Source of the DNA: Nitrospira sp.
Lineage (GTDB): Bacteria > Nitrospirota > Nitrospiria > Nitrospirales > Nitrospiraceae
Reading direction: 5' to 3'
DNA length: 64,000 bases
NCBI GenBank assembly: GCA_018242765.1
Contig: JAFEBH010000017.1
Location: 1-64,000, forward strand
Made by a program: the position numbers and the translations under genes
In this document: one piece after another, positions 1-8,523 of the stretch
Layout: each line of letters starts with the position of its first letter
How positions within the stretch are numbered: the stretch's first letter is position 1
Notes under the pieces: model-generated
The model's input: the letters and a program-made list of their open reading frames with translations, nothing else
The model's database searches: none
What the model was told of the DNA's origin: nothing

Positions 1-133
1 TAGCGGGTAGGCGATCATCGACAACGCCAGAACGTTGCTGAACACCGTCTTCCACACTCTCAAGAATAACTGGGTGTTCGAAGATTTCCCCAATTTCAAT
101 CTTTTTCCTTGCAACCAATCATAGGAGACCATC
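1..133. other. window edge and RTX gene leader
   Basis: The first 120 bases contain no gene I can support. One forward frame reads open for about 37 codons from base 11 to a stop just before the RTX gene, but it has a stop at bases 8-10 and no recognisable homology. It may be the end of a decayed gene or chance. A ribosome-binding site (TAGGAGA, 122-128) belongs to the RTX gene that follows. Confidence 0.4.
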
Positions 134-1852
134 ATGTCAACCGTTATTGGTACCCCTTCTAATGACACTCTTTGGGGAACTTCCGGAAACGACTTGATAT
201 TTGGAAATGGAGGAGATGACATCCTCAGGGGGCTAGATGGCAACGACCTCCTAGATGGGGGAATAGGGAATGACATCATGGATGGCGGGTTTGGTAACGA
301 CACCTACGTGGTCAACCAGGTTGGAGATGTCGTCATCGATCAAGACGCACACATTGGTGCCGGCGGGGGGACAGATACGGTCAGGAGCAGCATCGCCTAT
401 ACCTTGGGCGGAACCATTGAAAACCTCCACCTGACTGGCACGGCGGCCATCAACGGCACGGGCAACGCGAAGGACAATGTCCTTTCCGGCAATGTTGCTA
501 ATAACGTGCTGCGTGGCCTGGGTGGCAACGACACTCTCTACGGTTGGAGCGGCGACACCCTCATCGGTGGTGCTGGGAACGATATCTATTGGAACGAGTA
601 TGGGTTAGCGCGGCTAGTTGAAGATTCCGAAGATCCAACGATTGGTGGGCAAGATCTTGTGTTCTCATTAGTGAGCACGACCCTAGGCGCCGGATTGGAT
701 AACCTCACCTTACTTTCCTTCATTGAGACAGGTCCTGATCCTATGATTAACGGTACAGGCAATGCGCTTAACAATATCATCACCGGAAATGATGCCACCA
801 ACATCCTGTCGGGTCTGGATAGCAATGATACCCTCAAGGGGGTGGGTGGCAACGATACGCTGAATGGCGGCAATGGCAATGACCGCCTAGACGGGGGAAC
901 CGGGGCCGACACGATGAAAGGTGGGTTCGGTAACGACACGTATGTAGTGGACAATGCTGGGGATGTCGTCAATGATCCGAACCAGCTGCTCCCGTTTTTT
1001 GCCAGCGGGGGCACCGACACGGTTGAAAGCAGTATCACCTATACGCTAGGTCTGTTTATCGAAAACCTTACTCTTACCGGAGCTGCCGCGATCAATGGTA
1101 CAGGTAATGGGAATAACAACATCATCATCGGCAACCGCGCAAACAACACACTTTCCGGCCAGGAAGGAAATGACTGGCTCAATGGCGGCGGCGGCAATGA
1201 CACACTCAGCGGTGGCCTTGGCGACGACACTCTCAACGGTGGGACTGGGCAGGACACTGCTTCGTACAGTACGGCGACGGCTGGCGTCGTGGTCAACCTT
1301 AATAACGGAGCGGCGCAGAACACAGGGGCAGCCGGCATCGATACGCTCGTGCTCGGGACGATAGAGAACCTTATTGGCTCAAACTTCAACGATAGCCTTG
1401 TAGGCGATGCCGCCAACAACGTGCTTTCCGGCTTGGCGGGCAATGATACACTCAATGGTGGTAGCGGGAACGATACGCTGATCGGAGGGCTCGGCAGAGA
1501 CTTGCTGAACGGCGGTGTGGGGAACGATCTTTTTGATTACAATGCGGTCGGCGATAGTCCAGGCGGTGCAGGTAGGGATGTCATCACCGGGTTTATAGGC
1601 AACGGCACGCTCGCGGGCGACCAGATCGATCTGCGCGATATCGATGCCAATACCACTTTGCTCGCCATCGGCAACCAGGCCTTTACCTACATCGGTGGCA
1701 CAACATTTACGGCGGCTGGACAGCTCCGGTATGCCGGGGGGGGCCTGCAGGGCAACACGGATGCGAATTTGGCAACGGTCGAAATCGAGATTCAGCTCGT
1801 CGGTGCTCCGGCGCTCTCTATTGGAGGGATGGGTACCGACATCCTATTGTAG
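134..1852 (+). CDS. RTX (hemolysin-type calcium-binding repeat) protein
   Basis: This 572-residue protein consists almost entirely of RTX nonapeptide repeats of the form GGxGxDxLxGG, in blocks near residues 6-60, 115-150, 205-265 and 330-480. They alternate with a module reading roughly GTDTVxSSIxYTLGxxIENL followed by AAINGTGN. In this family each repeat pair binds Ca2+ in a parallel beta-roll and the protein leaves by a type I secretion system using an uncleaved C-terminal signal. There is no N-terminal signal peptide, which fits that route. No type I transporter and no enzymatic domain are visible in the window, so the role (adhesin, surface layer or matrix protein) is open. The start is supported by TAGGAGA six bases upstream. 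Confidence 0.9.
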   Translation: MSTVIGTPSNDTLWGTSGNDLIFGNGGDDILRGLDGNDLLDGGIGNDIMDGGFGNDTYVVNQVGDVVIDQDAHIGAGGGTDTVRSSIAYTLGGTIENLHLTGTAAINGTGNAKDNVLSGNVANNVLRGLGGNDTLYGWSGDTLIGGAGNDIYWNEYGLARLVEDSEDPTIGGQDLVFSLVSTTLGAGLDNLTLLSFIETGPDPMINGTGNALNNIITGNDATNILSGLDSNDTLKGVGGNDTLNGGNGNDRLDGGTGADTMKGGFGNDTYVVDNAGDVVNDPNQLLPFFASGGTDTVESSITYTLGLFIENLTLTGAAAINGTGNGNNNIIIGNRANNTLSGQEGNDWLNGGGGNDTLSGGLGDDTLNGGTGQDTASYSTATAGVVVNLNNGAAQNTGAAGIDTLVLGTIENLIGSNFNDSLVGDAANNVLSGLAGNDTLNGGSGNDTLIGGLGRDLLNGGVGNDLFDYNAVGDSPGGAGRDVITGFIGNGTLAGDQIDLRDIDANTTLLAIGNQAFTYIGGTTFTAAGQLRYAGGGLQGNTDANLATVEIEIQLVGAPALSIGGMGTDILL

Positions 1853-1865
1853 AGAGTGTGCCCCT

Positions 1866-1994
1866 GTGCTGACGCGATTGCTTGCCGTTGAAGAGAAGAA
1901 CGCGGAAGCCAAGTTTAAGGATGGGGTGCTGAACCTCCATCTGGCGAAGTCGGAGCAAGCCAAATCAAAGGCCATTGAAGTGGATGTGGCGTAA
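1866..1994 (+). pseudogene. C-terminal remnant of a small heat-shock protein (Hsp20 family)
   Basis: An open frame just after the RTX gene ends with a stretch matching the end of the alpha-crystallin domain of Hsp20/IbpA proteins: AEAKFKDGVLNLHLAKSEQ, then AKSKAIEVDVA and a stop. In intact proteins this is the last beta strands plus the C-terminal extension. Nothing upstream resembles the N-terminal arm or the rest of the domain, and there is no ribosome-binding site. I read this as the tail of an hsp20 gene whose front was lost when the RTX gene region was inserted or rearranged. The strong terminator just downstream was probably the original hsp20 terminator. Confidence 0.7.
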
Positions 1995-2021
1995 ACTAGT
2001 TGAAAGAGGTTCTTCCGCAGT

Positions 2022-2056
2022 AACGGCCCGCCTCCTCAGGCGGGCCGTTTTCGTTT
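2022..2056 (+). terminator. rho-independent terminator
   Basis: A perfect 12-bp inverted repeat (2022-2033 and 2038-2049) with a four-base CCTC loop is very GC rich and is followed by a T-rich tract (GTTTTCGTTTT). It ends forward transcription through the RTX gene and hsp20 remnant. The stem is symmetrical, so it could also stop transcripts from the convergent protease gene. Confidence 0.9.
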
Positions 2057-2200
2057 TACCTCTCAATGACGTCATCCTCGTCGAAAAGACGCGGTTCCCT
2101 GATTTGCTGTGGGAACCCCCCGTCTCTTCGGATGTGCTGTCGTTGGGAGTAACCGGAACAGTTGCCCGTTGGCTGTCCTCATCGCTCGGTAGTCTGTCCC

Positions 2201-3427
2201 TCATGAACAACGTGGGTCGGAACCGGCACAGGCGTTGTTGACTAAGGTCACGATATTCGAGCTCGTGAACGGACTCGCTCCCTGCTGCTTGATCGAGGTA
2301 TCGATATAGGCCCAACTGGTCACTCCGATCACGATGTTGGGAGTGGCATAGATGCCTACTCTCTCGCTGCTCACCGGCTGAATTCCAAAATTGTTGAGCC
2401 ATGGTCCACCGCTTGATCCGCCTGTCATCAGTGACCCAATGATCATGTTGCTCATGAGTGTGGCCGATGCGACAAACCCCTGTGAGTCAGTCCTCTGCAT
2501 CAAGAGTCCTCCATCAAGTGCGACGGGGTAGCCGAGTTGAGTCACTTGCGTGAGGCCCCGCCCAGTGACTCCCCACTGGTTCCACCTGTAGCCATACCAC
2601 CCAGTACAAGTGCCAGGATAGGTGGGATTCGTCTGAGGAGCCAATTCGATGACAGCGACGTCATCCTTACAGACCACACCGGGAGCAGTAGGGGCACATT
2701 GAGTCGCCGCACCGTTGAAGTATCCAGTTGGGACCCATACCCGTGATGCCGTCCATACGCGGTAGGGAGCTTGTCCCTGCCGATACCCCGGGACAAATTT
2801 AAAGTTCGTAAATAGTTTCTTCGTTCCATAGTCGGTGACACAGTGAGCCGCTGTGACGACAAGGCCTCGTTTGATCAGTGAGCCGGAACACACAAATGTG
2901 TCGGAGCCGATCGTAAAGAACAGTCTGCCGGTTGCCCGATACGGATACATCGTATTCGTCGGAGTCGGAACTTTCGTCGGACCCGAGGCGAGATCTGCGC
3001 GAGCCGTACTGAAGGGATGATTGGACAGGCCGAATTGCTGGGATTGGAATTCAGGCCCTTCCTGCATATCAAGTGCGATCAGCGGCACTCCAAGTTCAAC
3101 CGGATCAGTGGTTCCATCACCTTCGAAACCCGCTGTTTCGCCGGCATCGACATCAGCGGAGGTTTGAGCGGAGGATTGGAGTTGATTGACGAGATTGTGA
3201 ATGAAATCCTGTCCGGCCTGTGCAGAGACGCTCATGGGAGCTTTGGGGATGGCATGTACCCTGGCTGTGACAAAGTCGACCGTCTGGTTAGTTCCTGGAG
3301 TGACCTGCACCCCTGTCACGCCTCCTTTGTTGATGATTTCTTGCGCCTGTACGGACGTTGCCACGATGGTCAGGACGCATCCACCTATCGTGAGCAATCG
3401 TATGATAGAAGAAAATCCGTGCTTCAT
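2201..3427 (-). CDS. secreted trypsin-like serine protease
   Basis: The protein has 408 residues and starts with a Sec signal peptide (MKHGFSSIIRLLTIGG..., cleavage near the AQA region around residue 28). A pro-region or spacer of about 100 residues follows, then a chymotrypsin-fold domain with an intact triad: His in VVTAAHC (about 190), Asp in CKDDVAVIEL (about 252) and Ser in GGSSGGPW (about 334). The spacing fits family S1, in the V8/glutamyl-endopeptidase-like group. Several cysteines suggest disulphides, so it should act in the periplasm or outside the cell. The start was chosen because AAGGAGGAG lies immediately upstream; an upstream in-frame codon would add 11 residues before the signal peptide. 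It contrasts with the degenerate trypsin-fold protein at 57.8 kb. Confidence 0.88.
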   Translation of the reverse strand: MKHGFSSIIRLLTIGGCVLTIVATSVQAQEIINKGGVTGVQVTPGTNQTVDFVTARVHAIPKAPMSVSAQAGQDFIHNLVNQLQSSAQTSADVDAGETAGFEGDGTTDPVELGVPLIALDMQEGPEFQSQQFGLSNHPFSTARADLASGPTKVPTPTNTMYPYRATGRLFFTIGSDTFVCSGSLIKRGLVVTAAHCVTDYGTKKLFTNFKFVPGYRQGQAPYRVWTASRVWVPTGYFNGAATQCAPTAPGVVCKDDVAVIELAPQTNPTYPGTCTGWYGYRWNQWGVTGRGLTQVTQLGYPVALDGGLLMQRTDSQGFVASATLMSNMIIGSLMTGGSSGGPWLNNFGIQPVSSERVGIYATPNIVIGVTSWAYIDTSIKQQGASPFTSSNIVTLVNNACAGSDPRCS

Positions 3428-4081
3428 CTGCTCCTCCTTCTTGTAAGGTGCCAGTATCATGTGTGTAGTCGTTCCACACCTGTTGCCGCACGTTGGGCTA
3501 CATCATCTCGTTTCAATGACTCGTTCTGGGAGATCGTGCATGACGCACCTCCCCTCGCATAGATCTCCGTCTCATGTAAGGATCTTTCTATGACCAGGCA
3601 ATCCGTATCGGGATGCAGTGGGTTGGACAAGGATGGAAGGGGTATTGTCGTTTACAGCGAGAGTCGTGTGTGTGAGTAGGCAGTCTCTCGTGGCAAGCCC
3701 GATGACGTGATAGGAGATGACGAATGGGCGCATTGGTTCTGATCATGATTCTGCGTAATTTCAACAGTGTAAATGTTTTCGACTGGCGAAGGAAGCCCCT
3801 TGGAGCGCTGCAGGTATTGAGTGGGTAGGAGGGCGCGATGCGCGTAGAGTAATTGAGTGAACGGCAAGGGCGATGGTGCCGGTTGCGTGGGTGGGGGATA
3901 GATCGTGGTGCGAGGTTATTATTGTGGGTTGAGAGACTTGTGTCTTGGCTCACCACCGCTTGAAATCCGTCACGCGGCAATGACGTTGCTGTGAGGCGGT
4001 CCGCTTAGCTCGTTGGGTCTTAATATTTGCATCTCACACAGGTGTTCTGCTTCATTCGTTAGAATGTCATACAGGAATGTG
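3428..4081. other. intergenic region between divergent secreted enzymes
   Basis: This stretch of about 650 bases separates the divergent protease and phosphoesterase genes. It must contain both promoters, but I cannot point to a convincing -35/-10 pair, sigma-54 site, RNA gene or dyad. Open frames on both strands are short, lack ribosome-binding sites and have no recognisable protein character. Confidence 0.5.
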
Positions 4082-5005
4082 ATGGTCGGAGTTGCTCAAC
4101 GAGTTTTACTCGGTCTGTGTGCCCTGGTTCTCTGTCCTCTGTGGGCACCTGCCGAGGTGATGGATTCAGCGGATCCTCTTATTGTGGCGGTCGGTGATAT
4201 CGCGTGCCCGCCGTCTGACAAAGGACCCTTGCACGAGTTCACTCTGGTCGAGGTCTGTCGACAGATGGAGACTTCTGAATTGGCGTTGCAGATCGATGGT
4301 TTGACTGCCGTCCTTACATTGGGAGACAATCAATATCCCACAGGTGCTCTTGGAGACTTTCAAAGTTCGTATGATCGTTCGTGGGGTCGATTGAAGTCGA
4401 TGACCCATCCGAGCATTGGGAACCACGAAGGACTTGGCGAGGGCTATTACACGTACTTTGGAGCGGCAGCAGGACCACGTGAGCACGGGTATTACAGTTT
4501 CGATATCGGAGCATGGCATGTGATTGCCTTGAACAGCAACAGCGAATGCCGGATGGTGGCTTGTGATTCAACGTCAGCCCAGCTCGCATGGCTTCGCGAA
4601 GATTTAGCGACACATCCATCCCTCTGCACGTTGGCCTATTGGCATCATCCACGATTTTCGTCCGGTCGGCACCAAAATAACAAGGTGATGAGCGCGATCT
4701 GGGAGGCGCTCTACGCTGCGGGCGTTGATCTTGCGCTCTCCGGCCATGATCACGACTATGAACGGTTCGCGCCATTGGATGCAGACGGCCGAGTCGATGC
4801 GCTCGGGGGGATCCGCTCGTTCATCGTCGGGACTGGTGGTGCAAGACATACTGAGTTCGGCATCATCAAGAACGGGAGTCAGGTGAGAAACAGCGATACC
4901 TTCGGCGTTCTCAAACTGATTCTTCATCCGACCAGCTACGAATGGGAATTTGTGCCTGAGGCTGGGAAAACCTTCACCGATAAGGGGAAAGGCCGCTGTC
5001 ACTAG
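4082..5005 (+). CDS. secreted calcineurin-like metallophosphoesterase
   Basis: This is a 307-residue exported phosphoesterase of the purple-acid-phosphatase-like branch. The hydrophobic segment VLLGLCALVLCPLWAPA at the N-terminus is a signal peptide. The dinuclear metal motifs appear in order: GDIA (about residue 38), GDNQYP (about 80), GNHE (about 113), YWHHPRF (about 188) and GHDHDYER (about 220). This is the complete ligand set of the superfamily. It probably hydrolyses phosphomonoesters or diesters in the periplasm; the substrate cannot be told. AGGA five bases upstream favours the ATG at 4082; an ATG at 4064 is also possible. Confidence 0.85.
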   Translation: MVGVAQRVLLGLCALVLCPLWAPAEVMDSADPLIVAVGDIACPPSDKGPLHEFTLVEVCRQMETSELALQIDGLTAVLTLGDNQYPTGALGDFQSSYDRSWGRLKSMTHPSIGNHEGLGEGYYTYFGAAAGPREHGYYSFDIGAWHVIALNSNSECRMVACDSTSAQLAWLREDLATHPSLCTLAYWHHPRFSSGRHQNNKVMSAIWEALYAAGVDLALSGHDHDYERFAPLDADGRVDALGGIRSFIVGTGGARHTEFGIIKNGSQVRNSDTFGVLKLILHPTSYEWEFVPEAGKTFTDKGKGRCH

Positions 5006-5480
5006 CCTACAGTGTTTATGGTCGTTCATCACCATTCGACAACCCTCCTCTCAGTTTGCTGAAGCTCTCAGGATCCCGAGCCTCGTCGAGTCTTTGGCTC
5101 CAGCGGATCTTGTGAATCGCTTTGGTCAGCGGCTTCAAGTTTCAGGCCCGCGTATCTTGAAGCGTTGAACATGAAACCTGGAACTCACGATCGCAGAAAC
5201 AAACGACGACTATCCTTGAAGCAAGATGTTCCTTAGTGATGCGGGTAGGCCATTCGGCGTAAAGATCATACCGGTCCAATCAGATCTACCTGCCAGAGAC
5301 ATTCAACTGGATTGCGTTGCTGGTGGAATCAAGTAGAGTGCCTTCCGTGTCATGCGACACACTCGAGCATGCCAGAGGTGGGGTGTCATCTGAGTCGAGA
5401 AGTCGCTACGAGAAAGGAGGGTGGTTCTCCATAAGACGATCGAGCTTGTTCACACAGCGGGTATGTGTGAGGAGGTGACG
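5006..5480. other. intergenic region, no feature recognised
   Basis: About 475 bases without a supportable gene. A short stretch near 5130-5185 contains GTTTCAGG and CTTGAAGCG words that loosely resemble intergenic words near 33160-33230. No terminator hairpin, RNA gene or promoter stands out. The last bases hold the strong ribosome-binding site of the next gene. Confidence 0.45.
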
Positions 5481-5738
5481 ATGAAAATTTTCTGCTACGT
5501 GTTGATGACGGTCGGCATGATGCTGGCGCTCGGAGGGGTCGTCGCGGTGTTCAACTTTGACCAGCCTTCAGATATGTTTTCGTTGGTCTGGTGGATGATC
5601 GTCGGTGGATGGTCGCTTGTCTTGACCGGGATGGGCGTCGATATCCTGCAGTTGTTTACGGGCGTGAGACGCGAACCTGTGTATACCTTTCATCCCGAGG
5701 CTGAGAAAGTAAATGGAGTTGAGGAAAAAGTTACTTGA
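5481..5738 (+). CDS. small two-helix membrane protein
   Basis: An 85-residue protein with two predicted membrane helices (about residues 4-25 and 34-56) and a short charged C-terminal tail. The translation start is clear: GGAGGTGACG sits immediately before the ATG, a near-perfect anti-Shine-Dalgarno match. I do not recognise a family. It stands alone between two gaps of about 400 bases, and neighbours give no hint of its job. Confidence 0.7.
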   Translation: MKIFCYVLMTVGMMLALGGVVAVFNFDQPSDMFSLVWWMIVGGWSLVLTGMGVDILQLFTGVRREPVYTFHPEAEKVNGVEEKVT

Positions 5739-6137
5739 GTGTGAGGGGTGCAGAGGCGAACCAAACCTGATCTCGTCACTCGTACAAGGTGTCCAAATAG
5801 ATGGCGTAGACTCGCCTCATGAATCAGACGTTCCCGATTTTTAGCCTTCCGCTCCTGCCGTTTTCACTTCAGCAGTTGTTCTCCGTGCGAGACCTCATCC
5901 ACGTATGGGCGAGGAGAAAATCGTAAATTGGAAGCGCTACCTCCCAACGAGTGAACAGCATTTCTACGCTGTCGATCATCCAACTCCGATGAGAGGGAAT
6001 ATCGAGTGCTGTACGAGCACCTTCCGGCTGACGTATCAGCGGTCAGCGGGCTGTCCATGCTCTTGTGAAAGGTGGCGTGCAGAGTTTATCATGACGCCCG
6101 CAAGGAGTTGGAACCTCTTACAGATGGAGTACTGTGC
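5739..6137. other. intergenic region before fumC
   Basis: About 400 bases without a convincing gene. A 35-codon forward frame (5819-5926) has no ribosome-binding site or recognised homology. The region probably carries the fumC promoter, but no confident motif was found. Confidence 0.4.
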
Positions 6138-7574
6138 ATGAAAAAAGATCAGAATGCCCTGTCGACACCGACTCGCATTGAACGAGACACCATGGGGGAA
6201 CTGGCTGTTCCTGCCGACGCGTATTACGGAGTGCAGACCGCCCGTGCCATTGAGAATTTTCCGATCAGCCCGCTTCGGATGCCGCGTTCGGTGATTCGGG
6301 CGATGGGCATGATTAAACGAGCGGCTGCGACGGTGAATCATTCCCTTGGGTTGCTGGACAAGAAACCAGCAGAGGCCATTAAACGGGCGGCTACCGAAGT
6401 GGTCGAGGGCAAGCTGGATGCCGAGTTTCCCGTGGATATTTTCCAGACAGGGTCAGGGACTTCCACGAATATGAATACGAACGAGGTCATCTCCAACCGT
6501 GCCACGGAACTGCTCGGTGGGGCACGAGGCAGCAAGCTCGTGCATCCGAATGACCATGTCAACTTGGGCCAGTCAAGCAACGACGTGATTCCCACGGCCA
6601 TTCATATCGCCGCGTCCGAGATGATGCAGCAGCAACTCCTGCCGGCGTTGACTCGCCTTCACAAGGTCTTGAAGGCCAAAGCCAAGGAGTTCGACACGAT
6701 CGTCAAGATCGGACGTACGCACCTGCAAGACGCGACGCCGGTTCGATTGGGGCAAGAATTCGGCGGCTATGCTCGTCAGATCGAGCTTGGGATTGAACGG
6801 GTGAAACAAGCGCAGCACGCGTTGAGCGAGGTGGCCTTAGGTGGAACTGCTGTGGGGACGGGGCTGAACTGCCATCCGAAGTTTTCTGCCAAGGTGATGG
6901 CAATTATTTCGAAAGAGACCGGCTGTTCGTTCAAAGAAGCCAAGAATCATTTTGAAGCGCAGTCGGCTCAAGACTCGCTCGTTGAGGCGAGCGGGCAGTT
7001 ACGCGTGGTTGCGGTGAGTCTGATGAAGATTGCCAACGACATTCGTTGGCTGGGGTCCGGTCCTCGTTGTGGACTCGGTGAAATCAATCTACCGGAGACG
7101 CAACCGGGATCGTCCATCATGCCGGGCAAGGTCAATCCGGTCATTGCCGAGTCCGTGACGATGGTCTGTGCCCAAGTCATTGGAAACGATGTCACGGTGA
7201 CGGTCGGTGGGCAGGCCGCTAATTTTGAACTGATCGTGATGATGCCGGTGATGGCCTATAACCTGCTTCAGTCTATCGAACTGCTTGCCACGGCATCGAG
7301 TAATTTTTCGGCGAAATGTGTCGAAGGCATCAAAGCGAATGAAGAACGCTGCAAGAGCCTCATCGAGGAAAGTCTGGCCATGTGCACGGCGCTGGCGCCG
7401 GAGATCGGGTATGAAGCTGCGGCCAAACTGGCCAAGGACGCGTATAAGTCCGGGAAGACCGTGCGGCAGGTGGCGAAGGAGCAGAAGGTGTTGGCAGAGA
7501 AGCGTCTTGCGGAACTCCTCGATCCGTGGCGCATGACGGAGCCAGGCGGGCCGGTGGGCAGTGCGGGTGGGTAA
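6138..7574 (+). CDS. fumC: class II fumarate hydratase
   Basis: A 478-residue fumarase C, which interconverts fumarate and L-malate in the oxidative or reductive TCA cycle. It is a cytosolic, oxygen-stable, iron-free homotetramer. Family signatures are all present: SGTSTNMNTNEVISNRA near residue 105, the HPNDHVNLGQSSND active-site region near residue 137, GGTAVGTGLN near residue 234, and the superfamily signature GSSIMPGKVNP near residue 325. The start is set by GGAG eight bases upstream of ATG 6138; the longer frame upstream does not resemble a fumarase. The C-terminus LLDPWRMTEPGG is the normal family tail, and an imperfect copy of its coding sequence lies just past the stop. Confidence 0.96.
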   Translation: MKKDQNALSTPTRIERDTMGELAVPADAYYGVQTARAIENFPISPLRMPRSVIRAMGMIKRAAATVNHSLGLLDKKPAEAIKRAATEVVEGKLDAEFPVDIFQTGSGTSTNMNTNEVISNRATELLGGARGSKLVHPNDHVNLGQSSNDVIPTAIHIAASEMMQQQLLPALTRLHKVLKAKAKEFDTIVKIGRTHLQDATPVRLGQEFGGYARQIELGIERVKQAQHALSEVALGGTAVGTGLNCHPKFSAKVMAIISKETGCSFKEAKNHFEAQSAQDSLVEASGQLRVVAVSLMKIANDIRWLGSGPRCGLGEINLPETQPGSSIMPGKVNPVIAESVTMVCAQVIGNDVTVTVGGQAANFELIVMMPVMAYNLLQSIELLATASSNFSAKCVEGIKANEERCKSLIEESLAMCTALAPEIGYEAAAKLAKDAYKSGKTVRQVAKEQKVLAEKRLAELLDPWRMTEPGGPVGSAGG

Positions 7575-7583
7575 CGGTGGCGT

Positions 7584-7625
7584 GCGGAACTTCTCGATCC
7601 ATGCTGCGGGGCTGAATCAGGCGGG
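7584..7625 (+). repeat. imperfect tandem copy of the fumC 3' end
   Basis: These 42 bases match 7509-7550 inside fumC at 32 of 42 positions without gaps, 75 bases further on. Translated in the matching frame they give AELLDPCCGAESGG against AELLDPWRMTEPGG in fumC. They look like the decayed end of a duplicated fumC terminus: either an old tandem duplication, or the original 3' end displaced when a new one was added. Confidence 0.6.
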
Positions 7626-7683
7626 TCGTGGAATCAGAGAGCAGGTATTGTCTTCCAGCAGCGGATCTGTATACTGAAGGACA

Positions 7684-8394
7684 ATGAATCTACCTTTGTT
7701 CCGTTCCTGTTGCACAATAGGGCTTCTCACCTTGTTGCTCGCGGGGACATTCTCCGGCTGTGCCGCCAACGCCCGCCAGTCAGCCGCCTCTGATCGGACG
7801 ATGATTCCCACGACGGGCACGCGAGGAATGTTGTGCTGTGCTATGGCCAAAGGGATGCCAGGGCAGACGGCACTGGCTAAAACGGCCGTGCGTTTTGTCG
7901 GACAGTCTCGAATTCAGATCGGTGGCCGAAATTATAATCCCGATTGTTCTGGGTTTGTGCGAGGGGTGTATGCCTCACAGCGGGTCGATCTCTATAGTGG
8001 ATTAGGAGAGCTGGATGGAGGAAACGGGGTAGGGCGCATCTACACCCATGTGGTCGAACATGGTCGGATTCATTACGGCCCGACCATTCATCCGGGAGAC
8101 TTGGTCTTTTTTCATAACACCTGGGATTTCAACGGAGACGGCGTACCCAATGATCCGCTCACGCATATCGGCGTGGTGGAGAAGGTCGAGCCCGATGGAA
8201 CCGTGCTCTTCGTCAGTTCACTATCACGGGGGATTGAGCGGTATCGCATGAATCTTCGATATCCCGATATCCACAAAACGACCGATGGTCGAGTGTTCAA
8301 CGATTTTCTCCGCCGCAAGCGGTTTGGTGACGGCATGGGGACCCATTACCTGGCTGGGCAGTTATTTGCCGCGTTCGGAACTCTTTCGCACTAG
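7684..8394 (+). CDS. NlpC/P60-type lipoprotein, probable peptidoglycan hydrolase
   Basis: A 236-residue lipoprotein. The signal peptide ends in a lipobox-like LLAGTFSGC (lipid Cys about 26). The rest resembles the NlpC/P60 cysteine-peptidase fold: NPDCSGFVRGVY holds the nucleophile (Cys88) and PLTHIGVVEKV holds the catalytic His (about 161), with GDLVFFHN between them as expected. Such enzymes cut D-Glu/meso-DAP linkages in stem peptides or act as amidases. It would sit in the periplasm, anchored to a membrane. It lies between fumC and tex with its own gaps, so it is probably monocistronic. The exact bond cleaved is not visible. Confidence 0.8.
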   Translation: MNLPLFRSCCTIGLLTLLLAGTFSGCAANARQSAASDRTMIPTTGTRGMLCCAMAKGMPGQTALAKTAVRFVGQSRIQIGGRNYNPDCSGFVRGVYASQRVDLYSGLGELDGGNGVGRIYTHVVEHGRIHYGPTIHPGDLVFFHNTWDFNGDGVPNDPLTHIGVVEKVEPDGTVLFVSSLSRGIERYRMNLRYPDIHKTTDGRVFNDFLRRKRFGDGMGTHYLAGQLFAAFGTLSH

Positions 8395-8523
8395 CCCATG
8401 GATCGTTCTCCTGTCTTGTTCTGTCCTCCTGAACGTGAATCGTTCTTCCTTTTACAGTGACGTCCTCTTCTTCACCTCTCAGAGAGCGCGGGTAGATCAC
8501 GCGTTCGGAAAGATAGGCGTTTG

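Noticed and set aside
586-1455. Long reverse-strand open frames opposite the RTX gene
   Set aside because: Pure shadow of the repetitive RTX coding sequence; Pro/Ser/Leu-rich, no ribosome-binding sites.
5130-5190. GTTTCAAG-like words shared with 26950-26990 and 33160-33230
   Set aside because: Short, inconsistent matches; could be a dispersed intergenic repeat, but not supportable from three loose examples.
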